Assembly (NCBI GenBank): GCA_015075325.1
Contig: JABTUP010000014.1
Span: forward strand, 1 to 64,000
DNA length: 64,000 nucleotides
From: Flavobacteriales bacterium
GTDB lineage: Bacteria > Bacteroidota > Bacteroidia > Flavobacteriales_E > Vicingaceae
Direction: 5' to 3'
In this document: positions 25,616 through 35,418 of the stretch, in pieces
Numbering within the stretch: the stretch's first letter is position 1
How the letters are laid out: each line of letters starts with the position of its first letter
Position numbers and translations under genes: made by a program
The notes under the pieces: generated by a model
Told to the model about the DNA's origin: nothing
What the model saw: only the letters and a program-made list of their open reading frames with translations
Databases searched by the model: none

Positions 25616-26830
25616 ATGGCTACCTCAGACGAATTGTTAAAATCCCTTGCACAAGGTTTTTTACCTCAAGAAGAAATGTTAGAAGTTGCAAAGAAAAAAA
25701 GCAACCTACAAATTGGTATTCCTAAAGAACGTTCTTTACAAGAAAGACGTATTCCATTAGTTCCAGACGCAGTAGCTGTTTTAGTAAATAATGGACATGA
25801 AGTTATTATGGAAACTGGTGCTGGTGAAGGCTCTAGTTTTAGCGACAAAGATTACAGCGAAGTTGGTGCTCAAATTGTTTATAGCACACAAGAAATATAT
25901 AAATCCAATTTAATTTTAAAAGTAGAACCACCTACTTTAGAAGAAATTGACATGATGCAAACAGGTCAGTTATTGATTTCTGCTCTTCAACTACCAATTC
26001 AACCAAAAGATTTTTTAAAGAAATTAATTTCTAAACGTATTACAGCTATTGCTTTTGATTACATAAAAGACGCCGAAGGAGTTTTACCAATTGTAAATGC
26101 AATGAGTGAAATTGCTGGAAATGCTTCAATTTTAATAGCCTCGGAATACTTGAGTAACTCTACCAACGGTAAAGGTCAATTGTTTGGAGGTATTTCTGGA
26201 GTTTCTCCAACCGATGTAGTTATTTTAGGTGCTGGAACAGTTGGCGAATTTGCTACAAAATCTGCTTTAGGATTAGGTGCTTCGGTAAAAGTGTTTGATA
26301 ACAACACACAAAAATTAAGACGTTTACAAGACGCTTGTGGTCAACGAGTTTATACTTCCGTTATTCAACCCAATGTATTATCAAACGCATTACGTACCGC
26401 CGATGTAGTAATTGGAGCTATCAGCAACAAAATTGGTAGAGCCCCAATTATTGTAACCGAAGACATGGTAAGTAACATGAAAGACCGTTCTGTTATTGTT
26501 GATGTAAGTATAGATAAAGGTGGTTGTATAGAAACATCTGAAGTTACCAACCACAAAAATCCAACCTTTGTAAAACATGGCGTAATTCATTATTGTGTTC
26601 CGAATATTGCTTCTCGTTTTTCAAGAACTGCCTCAAATGCATTAAGCAATGTAATTGCTCCAACTTTAATTGACACTGGTGATTTTGGAGGTTTAGAAGC
26701 CATGATAAAATCTTATTCTGGTATACAAAACGGAGTGTACTTATACAAAGGAGTGTTAACCAATAAATACTTAGCAGAAACGTTTAGTTTACCTTACAAA
26801 GACATTAATTTGTTGTTAATGGCAATGTGA
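25616..26830 (+). CDS. ald: Alanine dehydrogenase
   Basis: A 404-residue NAD-dependent enzyme of the AlaDH/PNT family, interconverting alanine with pyruvate and ammonia. After an N-terminal extension of about 30 residues come GIPKERSLQERRIPLVP, METGAGEGSSFSD, and the Rossmann motif VVILGAGTVGEFATKSALGLG near residue 200, followed by the DVSIDKGGCIETSE active-site region. The extension makes it longer than the ~370-residue Bacillus enzymes and is usual in Bacteroidota. It has a clear promoter of its own. Confidence 0.92.
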   Translation: MATSDELLKSLAQGFLPQEEMLEVAKKKSNLQIGIPKERSLQERRIPLVPDAVAVLVNNGHEVIMETGAGEGSSFSDKDYSEVGAQIVYSTQEIYKSNLILKVEPPTLEEIDMMQTGQLLISALQLPIQPKDFLKKLISKRITAIAFDYIKDAEGVLPIVNAMSEIAGNASILIASEYLSNSTNGKGQLFGGISGVSPTDVVILGAGTVGEFATKSALGLGASVKVFDNNTQKLRRLQDACGQRVYTSVIQPNVLSNALRTADVVIGAISNKIGRAPIIVTEDMVSNMKDRSVIVDVSIDKGGCIETSEVTNHKNPTFVKHGVIHYCVPNIASRFSRTASNALSNVIAPTLIDTGDFGGLEAMIKSYSGIQNGVYLYKGVLTNKYLAETFSLPYKDINLLLMAM

Positions 26831-26899
26831 TTCAGTTCACAAGCATCTATTAACAATAAATCAACAACTAAACTTTAATAAACTTCTAAACTTTAAAAA

Positions 26900-27331
26900 T
26901 TGAATTTTGCAGGAAGATTAAAATATTATTTACTAGGATTTGGCTTGGGTTGTGTAATTGTTTGGGCAACACTATATCGAAATCACGACCGCCCATCATG
27001 GTTGCCAAAAGGTAGAATTGTAGAGTTTTTAGAGAAAACTGATGTAATTGTTAGCGAACAACTTAAGTGCAAATTAACGTGTAACAATATTCCGTTAGAC
27101 TTTATGAATAAAGCCTTTTGGGATAAAGTTGAAGTAGATTTTGAAAAGAGTGCTACCAAAAGAAAACCTTGCCCTGAATATTACATAACAGGCACCTTAG
27201 CAAACAATCAAAAAATTGTACTTTATATTGAAAACTGTGAGTTGTGTGAAAACTGCTCCCAAGAAGGAACAGCTACACTTCGAAACTTTGAAATAGAAAA
27301 TCCATCAACAAACTGTGAGTGTGGTAATTAA
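26900..27331 (+). CDS. DUF4258-like membrane-anchored protein (TTG start)
   Basis: A 143-residue protein starting at TTG. An N-terminal membrane helix (LKYYLLGFGLGCVIVWATLY) anchors it. The rest lies outside or inside the membrane with a VEVDFEKSATKRKPCPEYYITG segment and Cys clusters (CELCENC and CECGN) near the C-terminus. The pattern resembles DUF4258 proteins of Bacteroidota, which often follow ald. The function is unknown, and the cysteine cluster could bind a metal. TTG is the only in-frame start that keeps the hydrophobic helix. Confidence 0.75.
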   Translation: MNFAGRLKYYLLGFGLGCVIVWATLYRNHDRPSWLPKGRIVEFLEKTDVIVSEQLKCKLTCNNIPLDFMNKAFWDKVEVDFEKSATKRKPCPEYYITGTLANNQKIVLYIENCELCENCSQEGTATLRNFEIENPSTNCECGN

Positions 27332-27360
27332 CTATACCATTATTTGAACTACAAAAGCTA

Positions 27361-28638
27361 TTGAAACGTTTTTTTATCAAATCTGATTTTTCCAAAAACA
27401 CCCTAATTTTAGTTAGCGGAACCATTGCTGCACAAGCAATTCCTCTTGCACTTCATCCATTTTTACGACACATTTATACTCCAGAAGATTTTGGTGCTAT
27501 GGCTGTATTCTTAAGCATCTTTAGTATGGTAACTATTGTTTCTGCACTAAGATATGAAGCAACCATTGTACTTCCAAAAGAAAACAACGAGGCTGCAAAC
27601 ATTCTAGCGTTAACATTCATCATCAGTTTTCTATTCAATATACTTATGATGTTGGTTTTGCTGCTTTTTAAAACACCAATTGTTGAGTTTATTGGGCTAC
27701 CTTTAAAATATGTAAATTTTATTTTTATACTACCTATCACCAGCTTTTTGTTTAGTTTATATCAATCAATAAATTATTGGCTCATTCGTCAAAAAGCTTT
27801 TAAAGCAAGTTCGATAAATAAAATTGTTAGAAGAACGGTTGAAGGAGCTACGCAACTCACTTTGGGTCTATTAAAGATCCCTGGAGGATTATTTGTTGGT
27901 GATTTTTTTGGGAATTTCTCCAATGTTATTAGTGGTGTTCGTCAACTTTTTAAAAATAACTTTAGCCTAAACACCATTACAAAAAGCGAAATTGTTCTTG
28001 TTTTAAAAAGGTATATCGATTATCCAAAATACAATGTAATACCCACCCTGTTGAGTAGTGCCGCAAGTTTTTTGCCTTTTTTGTTTATTAATAAGTTTTA
28101 TTCTACAGAAATGGTTGGTTACATAGATTTATCAAAAATGGTATTGTCTATTCCTTTAATATTTATTTCGGCTACTATTTCTCAAGTATTGTTTCAACAA
28201 ATAACTGAGAAAAAACATAATTTGATTAGTATAAAAAATGATTTATTAAATGTATTTTATTTACTAATTGCTATAATTAGTATTGAAGCAATCGTATTAT
28301 TTTTGTTTGGAGATGAATTATTTAAACTAATTTTTGGAGATAAATACATCCTATCAAGTAGCTTTTCAAAAATTTTAATTTTTAGTTTTTCATTAAATTT
28401 TATAACCTCTACTTTTTCTACTATTTACATTACATTTAATAAAATAAAAATAAATAGCATTTGGCAAGTCGCATACTTTGCTTCTATTTGCAGTTTATTG
28501 TTTTTTACAAAAATTGAATTAATTGATTTTATTAAGATATACGTATGTATTGAAATAATTATGAGTTTAATAAATTGTTTAATGCTTTTTAGTATAGTAA
28601 AAAAGTACGAAACAAAAATGATCAACCCAACAACTTAG
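27361..28638 (+). CDS. Oligosaccharide flippase (Wzx-type)
   Basis: A 425-residue membrane protein with about 12 hydrophobic segments, starting at TTG. SGTIAAQAIPLALHPFLRHIYTPEDFGAMAVFLS at the N-terminus is the usual start of polysaccharide-biosynthesis flippases of the MOP superfamily, which carry lipid-linked repeat units across the inner membrane. It opens the surface polysaccharide locus, 29 bp after the DUF4258-like gene. The AT-rich codons of its C-terminal half differ from the neighbours upstream. A promoter was not found, so read-through from ald is possible. Confidence 0.87.
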   Translation: MKRFFIKSDFSKNTLILVSGTIAAQAIPLALHPFLRHIYTPEDFGAMAVFLSIFSMVTIVSALRYEATIVLPKENNEAANILALTFIISFLFNILMMLVLLLFKTPIVEFIGLPLKYVNFIFILPITSFLFSLYQSINYWLIRQKAFKASSINKIVRRTVEGATQLTLGLLKIPGGLFVGDFFGNFSNVISGVRQLFKNNFSLNTITKSEIVLVLKRYIDYPKYNVIPTLLSSAASFLPFLFINKFYSTEMVGYIDLSKMVLSIPLIFISATISQVLFQQITEKKHNLISIKNDLLNVFYLLIAIISIEAIVLFLFGDELFKLIFGDKYILSSSFSKILIFSFSLNFITSTFSTIYITFNKIKINSIWQVAYFASICSLLFFTKIELIDFIKIYVCIEIIMSLINCLMLFSIVKKYETKMINPTT

Positions 28639-28644
28639 AAAAAA

Positions 28645-29904
28645 ATGTTTCTAACCTTAAAAAATTACATCATATCAGATAACAAAGGCAAACGTAATGC
28701 GATTTTCGTTTTATTACTCGTATTTGGTTTTCCAACCATTGCTATTATTAATTATGCAACTGAAATACAAAGTGGAATAATTAGTCAGGCTTACCGTATG
28801 CTTAATTTAATAATTTCAGGTATTTTGATATTAGAATTTTTAGTTAAAACAAACTTTAAACTAAATTCTAAAATTAGTTTCAACAAAGATTTTTTAATTA
28901 AAAAAGCTCCGTTTATCTTGTTTTTAATATTTTGGATGGCATACTTACTTCGATTGTATATCGATTTAGAAATTAATCATATTACTAACGCTTTCAATTA
29001 TTCTAATAGCTACTATTTCTTATTTGCTATAGGAGTAACCATAATTCCAATGCTTGCTGTTGCAAGTATTAAAGAATTTGATGTTGATTTTTTTCAGCTA
29101 TCATTACATCGATATTTAGTTGTTTTAAACATTGGTTTGGTTATTATTTTCTTTTTAGGAAAACTATTCAACCCAGCTCCAGACTATCGATTTTTTATTA
29201 TAAGAGACGAATTTTATTACCTTGATGCCATTACCATTGCTATTTATGGTAGCCTTTTAGTATTAACCAGCTTTTTAAGTAAGAAAAAGAATTTATTTAC
29301 CTATTTACTTATTGCATTAGGTTTCTTTATAGTTTTAACAACAGCATCAAGAGGCCCGATTTTATCTTTATTATTAGCCTTATTTTTTATTTTTATTTTT
29401 ATTGACAAAAAAATAAGCTTTAAATATCTATACCTGACTATAGCTTTAATCTTCTCCATGATAGCAAATTATGTTACATCATTAATATTTGTTAAAGAGT
29501 TTATAGTTGGTAACCCAATGCTTTATCGTATAAATAACATGGAGGAAGATCAAAGTACTGTTAGCAGATTAGATGTACTCAACGAAGGGATACAGCAATT
29601 TTTAGAAGGCCCTATTTTTGGATCTCATTTTTTGGTAGTTAAATCAAGTATGTACGCACACAATATCTTTTTTGATGTTCTATTAACTACCGGAATTTTT
29701 GGGTTACTTTTAATTATTCCTATATTTTTAATTTTTGCAAAAAAAATGCTATCACCAACAAAAACTATAATTTTAAGTGTTTTAGGATTTTATTTGTTTT
29801 TAAATACTTTAACATCTGGAGCCTGTTATAACATGACTGAATTCTGGATTATTTTTGCTTTAACAATCGTATATAAAAAAGACTTAATAAATAACCCTGT
29901 TTAA
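28645..29904 (+). CDS. O-antigen polymerase-like membrane protein (Wzy-type candidate)
   Basis: A 419-residue protein with about 11 hydrophobic segments and one larger loop near residues 285-330 (VGNPMLYRINNMEEDQSTVSR region). This is the layout of the O-antigen polymerase/ligase superfamily. TTASRGPILSLLLALF near residue 230 is typical. It starts 6 bp after the flippase gene and its stop overlaps the next glycosyltransferase start. Polymerase is favoured because it is paired with the flippase, while a second such protein at 40773 may be the ligase. The split of roles is an inference. Confidence 0.78.
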   Translation: MFLTLKNYIISDNKGKRNAIFVLLLVFGFPTIAIINYATEIQSGIISQAYRMLNLIISGILILEFLVKTNFKLNSKISFNKDFLIKKAPFILFLIFWMAYLLRLYIDLEINHITNAFNYSNSYYFLFAIGVTIIPMLAVASIKEFDVDFFQLSLHRYLVVLNIGLVIIFFLGKLFNPAPDYRFFIIRDEFYYLDAITIAIYGSLLVLTSFLSKKKNLFTYLLIALGFFIVLTTASRGPILSLLLALFFIFIFIDKKISFKYLYLTIALIFSMIANYVTSLIFVKEFIVGNPMLYRINNMEEDQSTVSRLDVLNEGIQQFLEGPIFGSHFLVVKSSMYAHNIFFDVLLTTGIFGLLLIIPIFLIFAKKMLSPTKTIILSVLGFYLFLNTLTSGACYNMTEFWIIFALTIVYKKDLINNPV

Positions 29905-31097
29905 TGAAAATTGTTATTCTTAGTGTATGGTATTCTGAAAAAATGGGGTATATCGAAAATTGTTTGCCTAAATCGTTAGCAAAGCAAGGTCACGAAGTTC
30001 ATGTGATTAGTTCTACCGCACAAGTTTATTATAATGACCCTAATTACAGTAAAATTTATGAACCTTATATAGGTAAAAATATTCAACCAGAAGGAGTTAA
30101 AGAGATTGATGGATTTTATTTACATCGAATTAGTTTTGGATACTTTTTAAATAAAATGTATTTAAAAAATTTAAACCAAAAACTTAATGAAATACAACCA
30201 GATATCGTACAAACTTTTGATGTATTCTCATTTTTAACACTTCAATCAGCATATTATAAAATATTTAAAGGGTACAAATTATTTACGGCAAATCATACCG
30301 TAGCATCTGTTTTCCCTTTGTTATTAGATAAAAAAAATTCTCCATTATATAAGCTAAACTTTTTTATTACTCGTACAATTCCAGGAAGAATTATTAGCTG
30401 GCTAACATCGAGATGCTATCCTGCAACCATTGATGCATTAGAGATTGCCGTTAAATATTATGGTATTCCAAAAAGGAAAGTACAATTAGCTTGTTTGGGA
30501 GTAGATACAGACTTTTTTCACCCATACACCCAAGAGGATGAATTAAAAATTAGAAATAAAATACGTTCTGAATTAGGTTTTACTAAAGAGGATATTGTGT
30601 GCATTTATACAGGAAGATATACCAATGAAAAAAATCCACTATGCTTAGCAAAAGCTATTGAAAAGCTTTCCGAATTTGAACCTAATTTTAAAGCATTTTT
30701 TATGGGAAATGGTCCTCAACTAAATGATATAAAAATTTCGAAAAACTGCGTTTTACATGATTTTGTACCTTATCATCAACTACCCGTATACTATGCAATT
30801 GCTGATATTGGAGTATGGCCAAGACAAGAATCTACAAGTATGATTGATGCCGCAGCTTGTGGTTTACCCATAATAATAAGCAACAAGGTACAAGCTACAG
30901 AAAGAGTTGAAGGAAATGGTTTAACATACATTGAAAATGATGTTGAAGATTTATCAAACACCATTCTAAAATTAAAAGATAAAAGTTTAAGAACTAAACT
31001 TGGAAATATAGGTAAAACAAAGATTCAAGATAATTTTAGTTGGGACAAAATTGCAAAAGAACGTATAATCGATTACTCAAATTTTATTGATTCATAA
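29904..31097 (+). CDS. Glycosyltransferase, GT4 type
   Basis: A 397-residue GT-B glycosyltransferase. The N-terminal acceptor domain has PKSLAKQGHEVHVIS. The donor domain has CIYTGRYTNEKNP near residue 233, and ADIGVWPRQESTSMIDAAACGLPII near 300 contains the EX7E-like site with its Glu/Asp contact to the sugar nucleotide. It shares one base with the upstream stop (TAATG), so the two are co-translated. Donor and acceptor sugars cannot be read. Confidence 0.87.
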   Translation: MKIVILSVWYSEKMGYIENCLPKSLAKQGHEVHVISSTAQVYYNDPNYSKIYEPYIGKNIQPEGVKEIDGFYLHRISFGYFLNKMYLKNLNQKLNEIQPDIVQTFDVFSFLTLQSAYYKIFKGYKLFTANHTVASVFPLLLDKKNSPLYKLNFFITRTIPGRIISWLTSRCYPATIDALEIAVKYYGIPKRKVQLACLGVDTDFFHPYTQEDELKIRNKIRSELGFTKEDIVCIYTGRYTNEKNPLCLAKAIEKLSEFEPNFKAFFMGNGPQLNDIKISKNCVLHDFVPYHQLPVYYAIADIGVWPRQESTSMIDAAACGLPIIISNKVQATERVEGNGLTYIENDVEDLSNTILKLKDKSLRTKLGNIGKTKIQDNFSWDKIAKERIIDYSNFIDS

Positions 31098-31100
31098 ACC

Positions 31101-32174
31101 ATGAAGATTTTAACTATTCTTGGAGCTAGACCACAGTTTATTAAAGCCGCTGCTTTAAGCAGAGAATTTAAAAAACATCATGAAATAACTGAAATAATTG
31201 TTCATACAGGGCAACATTTTGATAAAAACATGTCTGACATATTTTTTGAAGAAATGGAAATTCCAAAACCAAATTATTTTTTAGACATCAATTCGCTCAA
31301 CCATGGTGCAATGACTGGTAGAATGATGGAAAAAATAGAATATGTAATTGAAATAGAAAAGCCTGACTATGTAATGGTTTATGGCGATACTAACTCCACT
31401 TTAGCCGGAGCTATAACAGCAAAGAAAAAACACATAAAACTTATTCATGTAGAAGCTGGACTAAGAAGTTTTAACATGAACATGCCTGAGGAAATTAATA
31501 GAATATTAACAGATAGAATTTCTGATTATTTATTTTGTCCAACACCACAAGCTTATAAAAACTTAATGGCAGAAGGCTTTGCTAATTTTCAATGTAAAAC
31601 AGAAATTGTTGGTGATGTAATGGAAGATGCCATTCTTTTTTATAGTGAAAAGGCTATACAAAAATCAACTATCTTAACTGACAATAATATTGATAATTAT
31701 ATATTGTGCACCATACATCGACAAGAAAATACAGACAATATTGAACGATTAACACAACTGGTTGATGCCATCAATAAAATTAACTCTATTATTCAAGTCG
31801 TTATACCTTTACACCCAAGAACTAAGTCTATAATTTCTAAAAATAATTTGCAGTTAAACGCCAAAATAATAAATCCGGTTGGATATTTAGACATGCTTAA
31901 CCTTACAAAAAATTCAAAATTGGTATTAACCGACAGTGGAGGATTGCAAAAAGAAGCATTTATTCTTAAAAAATTCTGTATAACACTCCGTGATGAAACA
32001 GAATGGGTTGAACTAGTGGAAAACAAGGTTAATTTTTTAGTAGGATCCAATTCTTCAGCTATTATTGAAACTACTAAAAAGATGTTAAACACAACATTTA
32101 CTTGTTCATTAAGCCTTTATGGTAATGGAAAAGCATCAGCAAATATCGTAGCATTTTTATTTCAACATCAATAG
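31101..32174 (+). CDS. wecB: UDP-N-acetylglucosamine 2-epimerase, non-hydrolysing
   Basis: A 357-residue enzyme converting UDP-GlcNAc to UDP-ManNAc. GARPQFIKAA (8-17), HTGQHFDKNMSD, VYGDTNSTLAG, HVEAGLRSFNMNMPEE and the later TIHRQENTDN and TDSGGLQKEAF are all in the expected order. A WbpI-type enzyme for the 2,3-diacetamido analogue cannot be excluded. No UDP-ManNAc dehydrogenase (wecC) gene lies in the window. Start is 3 bp after the GT4 gene. Confidence 0.92.
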   Translation: MKILTILGARPQFIKAAALSREFKKHHEITEIIVHTGQHFDKNMSDIFFEEMEIPKPNYFLDINSLNHGAMTGRMMEKIEYVIEIEKPDYVMVYGDTNSTLAGAITAKKKHIKLIHVEAGLRSFNMNMPEEINRILTDRISDYLFCPTPQAYKNLMAEGFANFQCKTEIVGDVMEDAILFYSEKAIQKSTILTDNNIDNYILCTIHRQENTDNIERLTQLVDAINKINSIIQVVIPLHPRTKSIISKNNLQLNAKIINPVGYLDMLNLTKNSKLVLTDSGGLQKEAFILKKFCITLRDETEWVELVENKVNFLVGSNSSAIIETTKKMLNTTFTCSLSLYGNGKASANIVAFLFQHQ

Positions 32175-32197
32175 CTCTAATTTTACTAAAAACAATT

Positions 32198-32326
32198 GTG
32201 ATTAAACTCAATATAAATATCAATACAATAAAAATAGTTTATGATGAAAAAGATTATTCATTTAACAAATTGAATGATGATGAACAAACGATAATAATTA
32301 ATGAGTTTCAGAATAATAATGCATAA
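32198..32326 (+). CDS. Possible 42-residue protein in a gap (GTG start)
   Basis: A frame from GTG at 32198 to TAA at 32326 encodes 42 residues, mainly Asn, Ile, Lys and Asp (KIVYDEKDYSFNKL in the middle). It fills most of the 158-bp gap between wecB and the next glycosyltransferase and ends 6 bp before that start. It has no recognisable motif. It may be a real small protein, a remnant or chance in AT-rich DNA. Confidence 0.3.
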   Translation: MIKLNININTIKIVYDEKDYSFNKLNDDEQTIIINEFQNNNA

Positions 32327-32332
32327 GATAAA

Positions 32333-33454
32333 ATGAGCATGAAAATTATTATATTAGAGCATGCTCTTGCTCACTATAGGAAAGACGTCTTTGAGAAACT
32401 TATCAATCACCCTGATTTTTCTATTGAAATAATTGGAGGAGAGGATTTTAAAGAGATAAAAAGTTTAGGTAAGCCATACACTTCATTTCCCTATAAAAAA
32501 ACTAGTTTTTTAGGTCATGAATTTTATTATCTCAAAGGAATTATCAATTATATCTCTACAAAAAAACCTGATGTTATTATTTGTACAGGTTTTGACCCGC
32601 ATCTTATTCATACTATTTTATTGTTTATTGCACACAAAATAATTTTAAGTAAAAAATTTATTTGGTGGTCGCACGGAACCACTGGCAACCAAGGACGTTT
32701 AGGCTTTATTTTTAGAAGATTTTTTTATAAAAATTCTGATGGAGTTTTAGTTTATAGCCAAAAAGGAAGAGATAATTTACGTAACATGAATGTAGATACC
32801 GATAATATTAAAATTGTTGGTAACTCTCTAAACAATGAAGATTATGGTTTTCTAAATCTTAATTTACCAACTTCAGCTGTCAATCCTCATAAAAAATTTA
32901 CCATTCTATTTTGTGGCAGAATCACTCCTAGTAAAAAAATTGATGTTTTAATTCAATCTTTAAGTATTCTTAAAATCAACCATCAAATAGATTTGAAATG
33001 TATAATAATAGGCGGTGGTGATTCTTCGGCACTTAAAACGTTAACCAAACAACTACAACTCGAAGATGTTGTAGAATTTACTGGTGCAAAGTATGGAAAT
33101 GAAACATTTCCGTATTTTTTAAATGCTGATTTATTTGTATATCCTGGTGGTGTAGGTCTTTCTTTATTACAAGCATTTTCATTTGGATTACCAGTAATAA
33201 CAACTGACAACCTTATATTACATGGACCAGAAATTGAGCTTTTAAGCCCTGGTAAAAATGGTGATTTATGTAAAGATGAAGATACGGAAGATTTTGCCAG
33301 AACAATTTTAACTTGGCATAAAAAAATAATTGAAAACAAATTGCAAATACGAGTAAACTGTATTGAATCTATAAAAGAAAAACGATATTTACCAAATGAT
33401 ATGTATCAAACTATCATTGACTTTCTGAACAAAAAACTAATAAAACATTCCTAA
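32333..33454 (+). CDS. Glycosyltransferase, GT4 type
   Basis: A 373-residue GT-B glycosyltransferase. FIWWSHGTTGNQGRLG near residue 110 belongs to the acceptor domain. ILFCGRITPSKKIDVLIQSL (near 185) and YPGGVGLSLLQAFSFGLPVITTDN (near 265) mark the nucleotide-sugar domain. Two Met codons start it (MSMKII), the second being as likely. The sugar transferred is unknown. A 74-bp gap follows before the first methyltransferase. Confidence 0.85.
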   Translation: MSMKIIILEHALAHYRKDVFEKLINHPDFSIEIIGGEDFKEIKSLGKPYTSFPYKKTSFLGHEFYYLKGIINYISTKKPDVIICTGFDPHLIHTILLFIAHKIILSKKFIWWSHGTTGNQGRLGFIFRRFFYKNSDGVLVYSQKGRDNLRNMNVDTDNIKIVGNSLNNEDYGFLNLNLPTSAVNPHKKFTILFCGRITPSKKIDVLIQSLSILKINHQIDLKCIIIGGGDSSALKTLTKQLQLEDVVEFTGAKYGNETFPYFLNADLFVYPGGVGLSLLQAFSFGLPVITTDNLILHGPEIELLSPGKNGDLCKDEDTEDFARTILTWHKKIIENKLQIRVNCIESIKEKRYLPNDMYQTIIDFLNKKLIKHS

Positions 33455-33528
33455 TTTATCAAAAAAGGTAATTTAGAGTCTTCAATACCATTTATGGTTA
33501 CTTTAGTTAACTTTACAAAAATTATAAG

Positions 33529-34260
33529 ATGTCCAATCTCAAAAAAGCTATTCTACAACAACTCTTTAAACCCACGTTTATCAGTTTTTGTATCAACCCA
33601 TTTTTTTGGGGAAGAGCCGCCATTTATTTAAGTGTGAAGAAATTCGCACCGCATATTTCTGGAAAAACAGTTGATGTTGGTAGCGGTAGCAAACCTTACA
33701 AAGATTTGTTTAAAAAAGTAACCGAATACATTGGTATTGATATTGAACAATCTGGCCATAACCATGATACATCAAATATTGATTTATTTTACGATGGGAA
33801 AACATTTCCGTTTGAAAATAGTACTGTAGATTCATTGGTATTTTTTGAAGTTTTAGAACATGTTTTTAATCCAGATGAATTTCTATCAGAAATTGCTAGA
33901 GTAGTAAAACCTAATGGAAAATGTGTGGTTACTATTCCTTTTTTGTGGGGAGAACATGAACAACCATACGATTTTGCAAGATACTCCTCTTTTGGACTAA
34001 AACACTTGTTTAACCAACACGGCTTAGAAATTATAGAACACAAAAAATACTTGTCTGATTTTAGAATATTTCCATTATTGGTAAACAGTTACATTTATAC
34101 CATTTCTAAAAAATTTCTACCTGGACTAGTAGCTTGGGCATTAATTATTCCTTTCTCATTTTTAAATAATTTTATTGGACTAATACTTTACATGCTCCCA
34201 AAAAATGAGGAAATGTATTTTGGTAATATTTATGTTCTAAAAAACACAAAAACCAACTAA
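33529..34260 (+). CDS. Class I SAM-dependent methyltransferase, membrane-associated
   Basis: A 243-residue protein. Motif I is VDVGSGSKPYKDLF (about 46-59), IGIDIEQSG forms motif II, and FFEVLEHVFNP (near 105) is the usual motif IV region, followed by KPNGKCVVTIPF. The C-terminal third has hydrophobic segments (WALIIPFSFLNNFIGLILYML) that suggest membrane attachment, which some sugar methyltransferases of surface glycan loci show. It probably methylates a sugar or lipid-linked glycan; the acceptor is unknown. Confidence 0.83.
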   Translation: MSNLKKAILQQLFKPTFISFCINPFFWGRAAIYLSVKKFAPHISGKTVDVGSGSKPYKDLFKKVTEYIGIDIEQSGHNHDTSNIDLFYDGKTFPFENSTVDSLVFFEVLEHVFNPDEFLSEIARVVKPNGKCVVTIPFLWGEHEQPYDFARYSSFGLKHLFNQHGLEIIEHKKYLSDFRIFPLLVNSYIYTISKKFLPGLVAWALIIPFSFLNNFIGLILYMLPKNEEMYFGNIYVLKNTKTN

Positions 34261-35045
34261 TGCTTAAAGAACTACTTCCTCCCATTTTAGTTAAATATTT
34301 GTCTAGTTTTTTTTACGGCTGGTCAGGCAACTACAATTTGTGGGATGACGCAAAAAAAAAATGTTCGGGTTATGATAGTGAAATCATCTTTAATAAAGTA
34401 AAAAATGCTTTATTAAAAGTAAAAAATGGTGAAGCTATTTTTGAAAGAGATTCGGTTATTTTTGATAAAATTCACTACTCATTTCCTTTGCTTTCCGCTT
34501 TAAGTCAAACCGCACTAAATTCCTCACAAAAACTACATGTATTAGATTTTGGAGGCTCAATGGGAAGCAGCTATTATCAAAACAGAAAATTGTTCAATAA
34601 CTTAACTAGCTTTTCATGGAACATTATTGAGCAAGAACATTTTGTTAAAGAAGGAAAACTAACCTTTGCCGACGAGCATTTACAATTTTATTACACCATT
34701 GATGATTGTTTAAAAGAACAACATATTAATTTATTTTTGTTAGGCTCAGTTTTGCAATACATCGAAAAACCTTACGAATTGTTAGACATTATTTTATCAA
34801 AAAAAATAGCATTTATTCATCTAGATCGTACACCAATATTTAAGCACAATAAGGACAGAATAACTGTTCAAAAAGTTCATAAATCGATTTATAACGCTCA
34901 ATATCCTTGCTGGATTTTTAATGAAACTAAATTAATAAACTACATTTGTAATGCTGGATATGAATTAGTTTTTGATGCCGAACCAATTGAACGAATCAAT
35001 GTTACTGACGCATATTTAAAAGGATATTACTTTAAACTTAAATAA
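34260..35045 (+). CDS. Methyltransferase, TIGR04325 family
   Basis: A 261-residue protein with the TIGR04325 pattern: FFYGWSGNYNLWDDAKKKCSGYD at the N-terminus, FPLLSALSQTAL near 76, and a SAM-binding VLDFGGSMGSSYYQNRK near 95. These are found in polysaccharide loci and presumed to methylate sugars or glycan intermediates, though this is not proven. It shares its start codon with the upstream stop (TAATG). The C-terminal part (HKSIYNAQYPCWIFNE) also fits the family. Confidence 0.85.
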   Translation: MLKELLPPILVKYLSSFFYGWSGNYNLWDDAKKKCSGYDSEIIFNKVKNALLKVKNGEAIFERDSVIFDKIHYSFPLLSALSQTALNSSQKLHVLDFGGSMGSSYYQNRKLFNNLTSFSWNIIEQEHFVKEGKLTFADEHLQFYYTIDDCLKEQHINLFLLGSVLQYIEKPYELLDIILSKKIAFIHLDRTPIFKHNKDRITVQKVHKSIYNAQYPCWIFNETKLINYICNAGYELVFDAEPIERINVTDAYLKGYYFKLK

Positions 35046-35049
35046 TAGT

Positions 35050-35418
35050 ATGGCTTATTTATTAAACTTAAAAACATTTACTGATAAAAGAGGAAACTTA
35101 ACAGTTATTGAAAAAGTAATTCCGTTTGATATTAAGCGAATTTTTTACATTTATGGAGTTGATGATTCTGTTAGAGGCGGACACCGACATGTTAAAACTA
35201 TTCAAGCCGCAATATGTTTAAAAGGAAGTTGTATTATATCTAACGACGACAATGAAACACAACAAGAATTTGTTTTAGATTCGCCTGATAAATGTTTAAT
35301 TTTAGAACCAAAAGACTGGCACCAAATGTATAACTTTACAGAAGATGCAATACTAATGGTACTTGCTTCTGAACACTTTGAACCAGAGGATTATATCTAT
35401 GAAAAATACAACCATTGA
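35050..35418 (+). CDS. Sugar 3,4-ketoisomerase, FdtA/QdtA family
   Basis: A 122-residue cupin. [23 protein letters not shown] near residue 15, [19 protein letters not shown] (active-site His residues) and [12 protein letters not shown] are the FdtA/QdtA motifs. The enzyme isomerises dTDP-4-keto-6-deoxyglucose to the 3-keto sugar. The downstream aminotransferase then makes a 3-amino-3,6-dideoxyhexose (Fuc3N or Qui3N). The two genes overlap by 20 bp. Stereochemistry at C4 cannot be decided from sequence. The RmlA and RmlB genes that supply the substrate are not in this window. Confidence 0.88.
   Translation: MAYLLNLKTFTDKRGNLTVIEKVIPFDIKRIFYIYGVDDSVRGGHRHVKTIQAAICLKGSCIISNDDNETQQEFVLDSPDKCLILEPKDWHQMYNFTEDAILMVLASEHFEPEDYIYEKYNH

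Noticed and set aside
35363-35398. Extended start of the FdtB-like aminotransferase
   Set aside because: It lies inside the cupin gene and adds residues unlike the family; the Met at 35399 fits the usual length.
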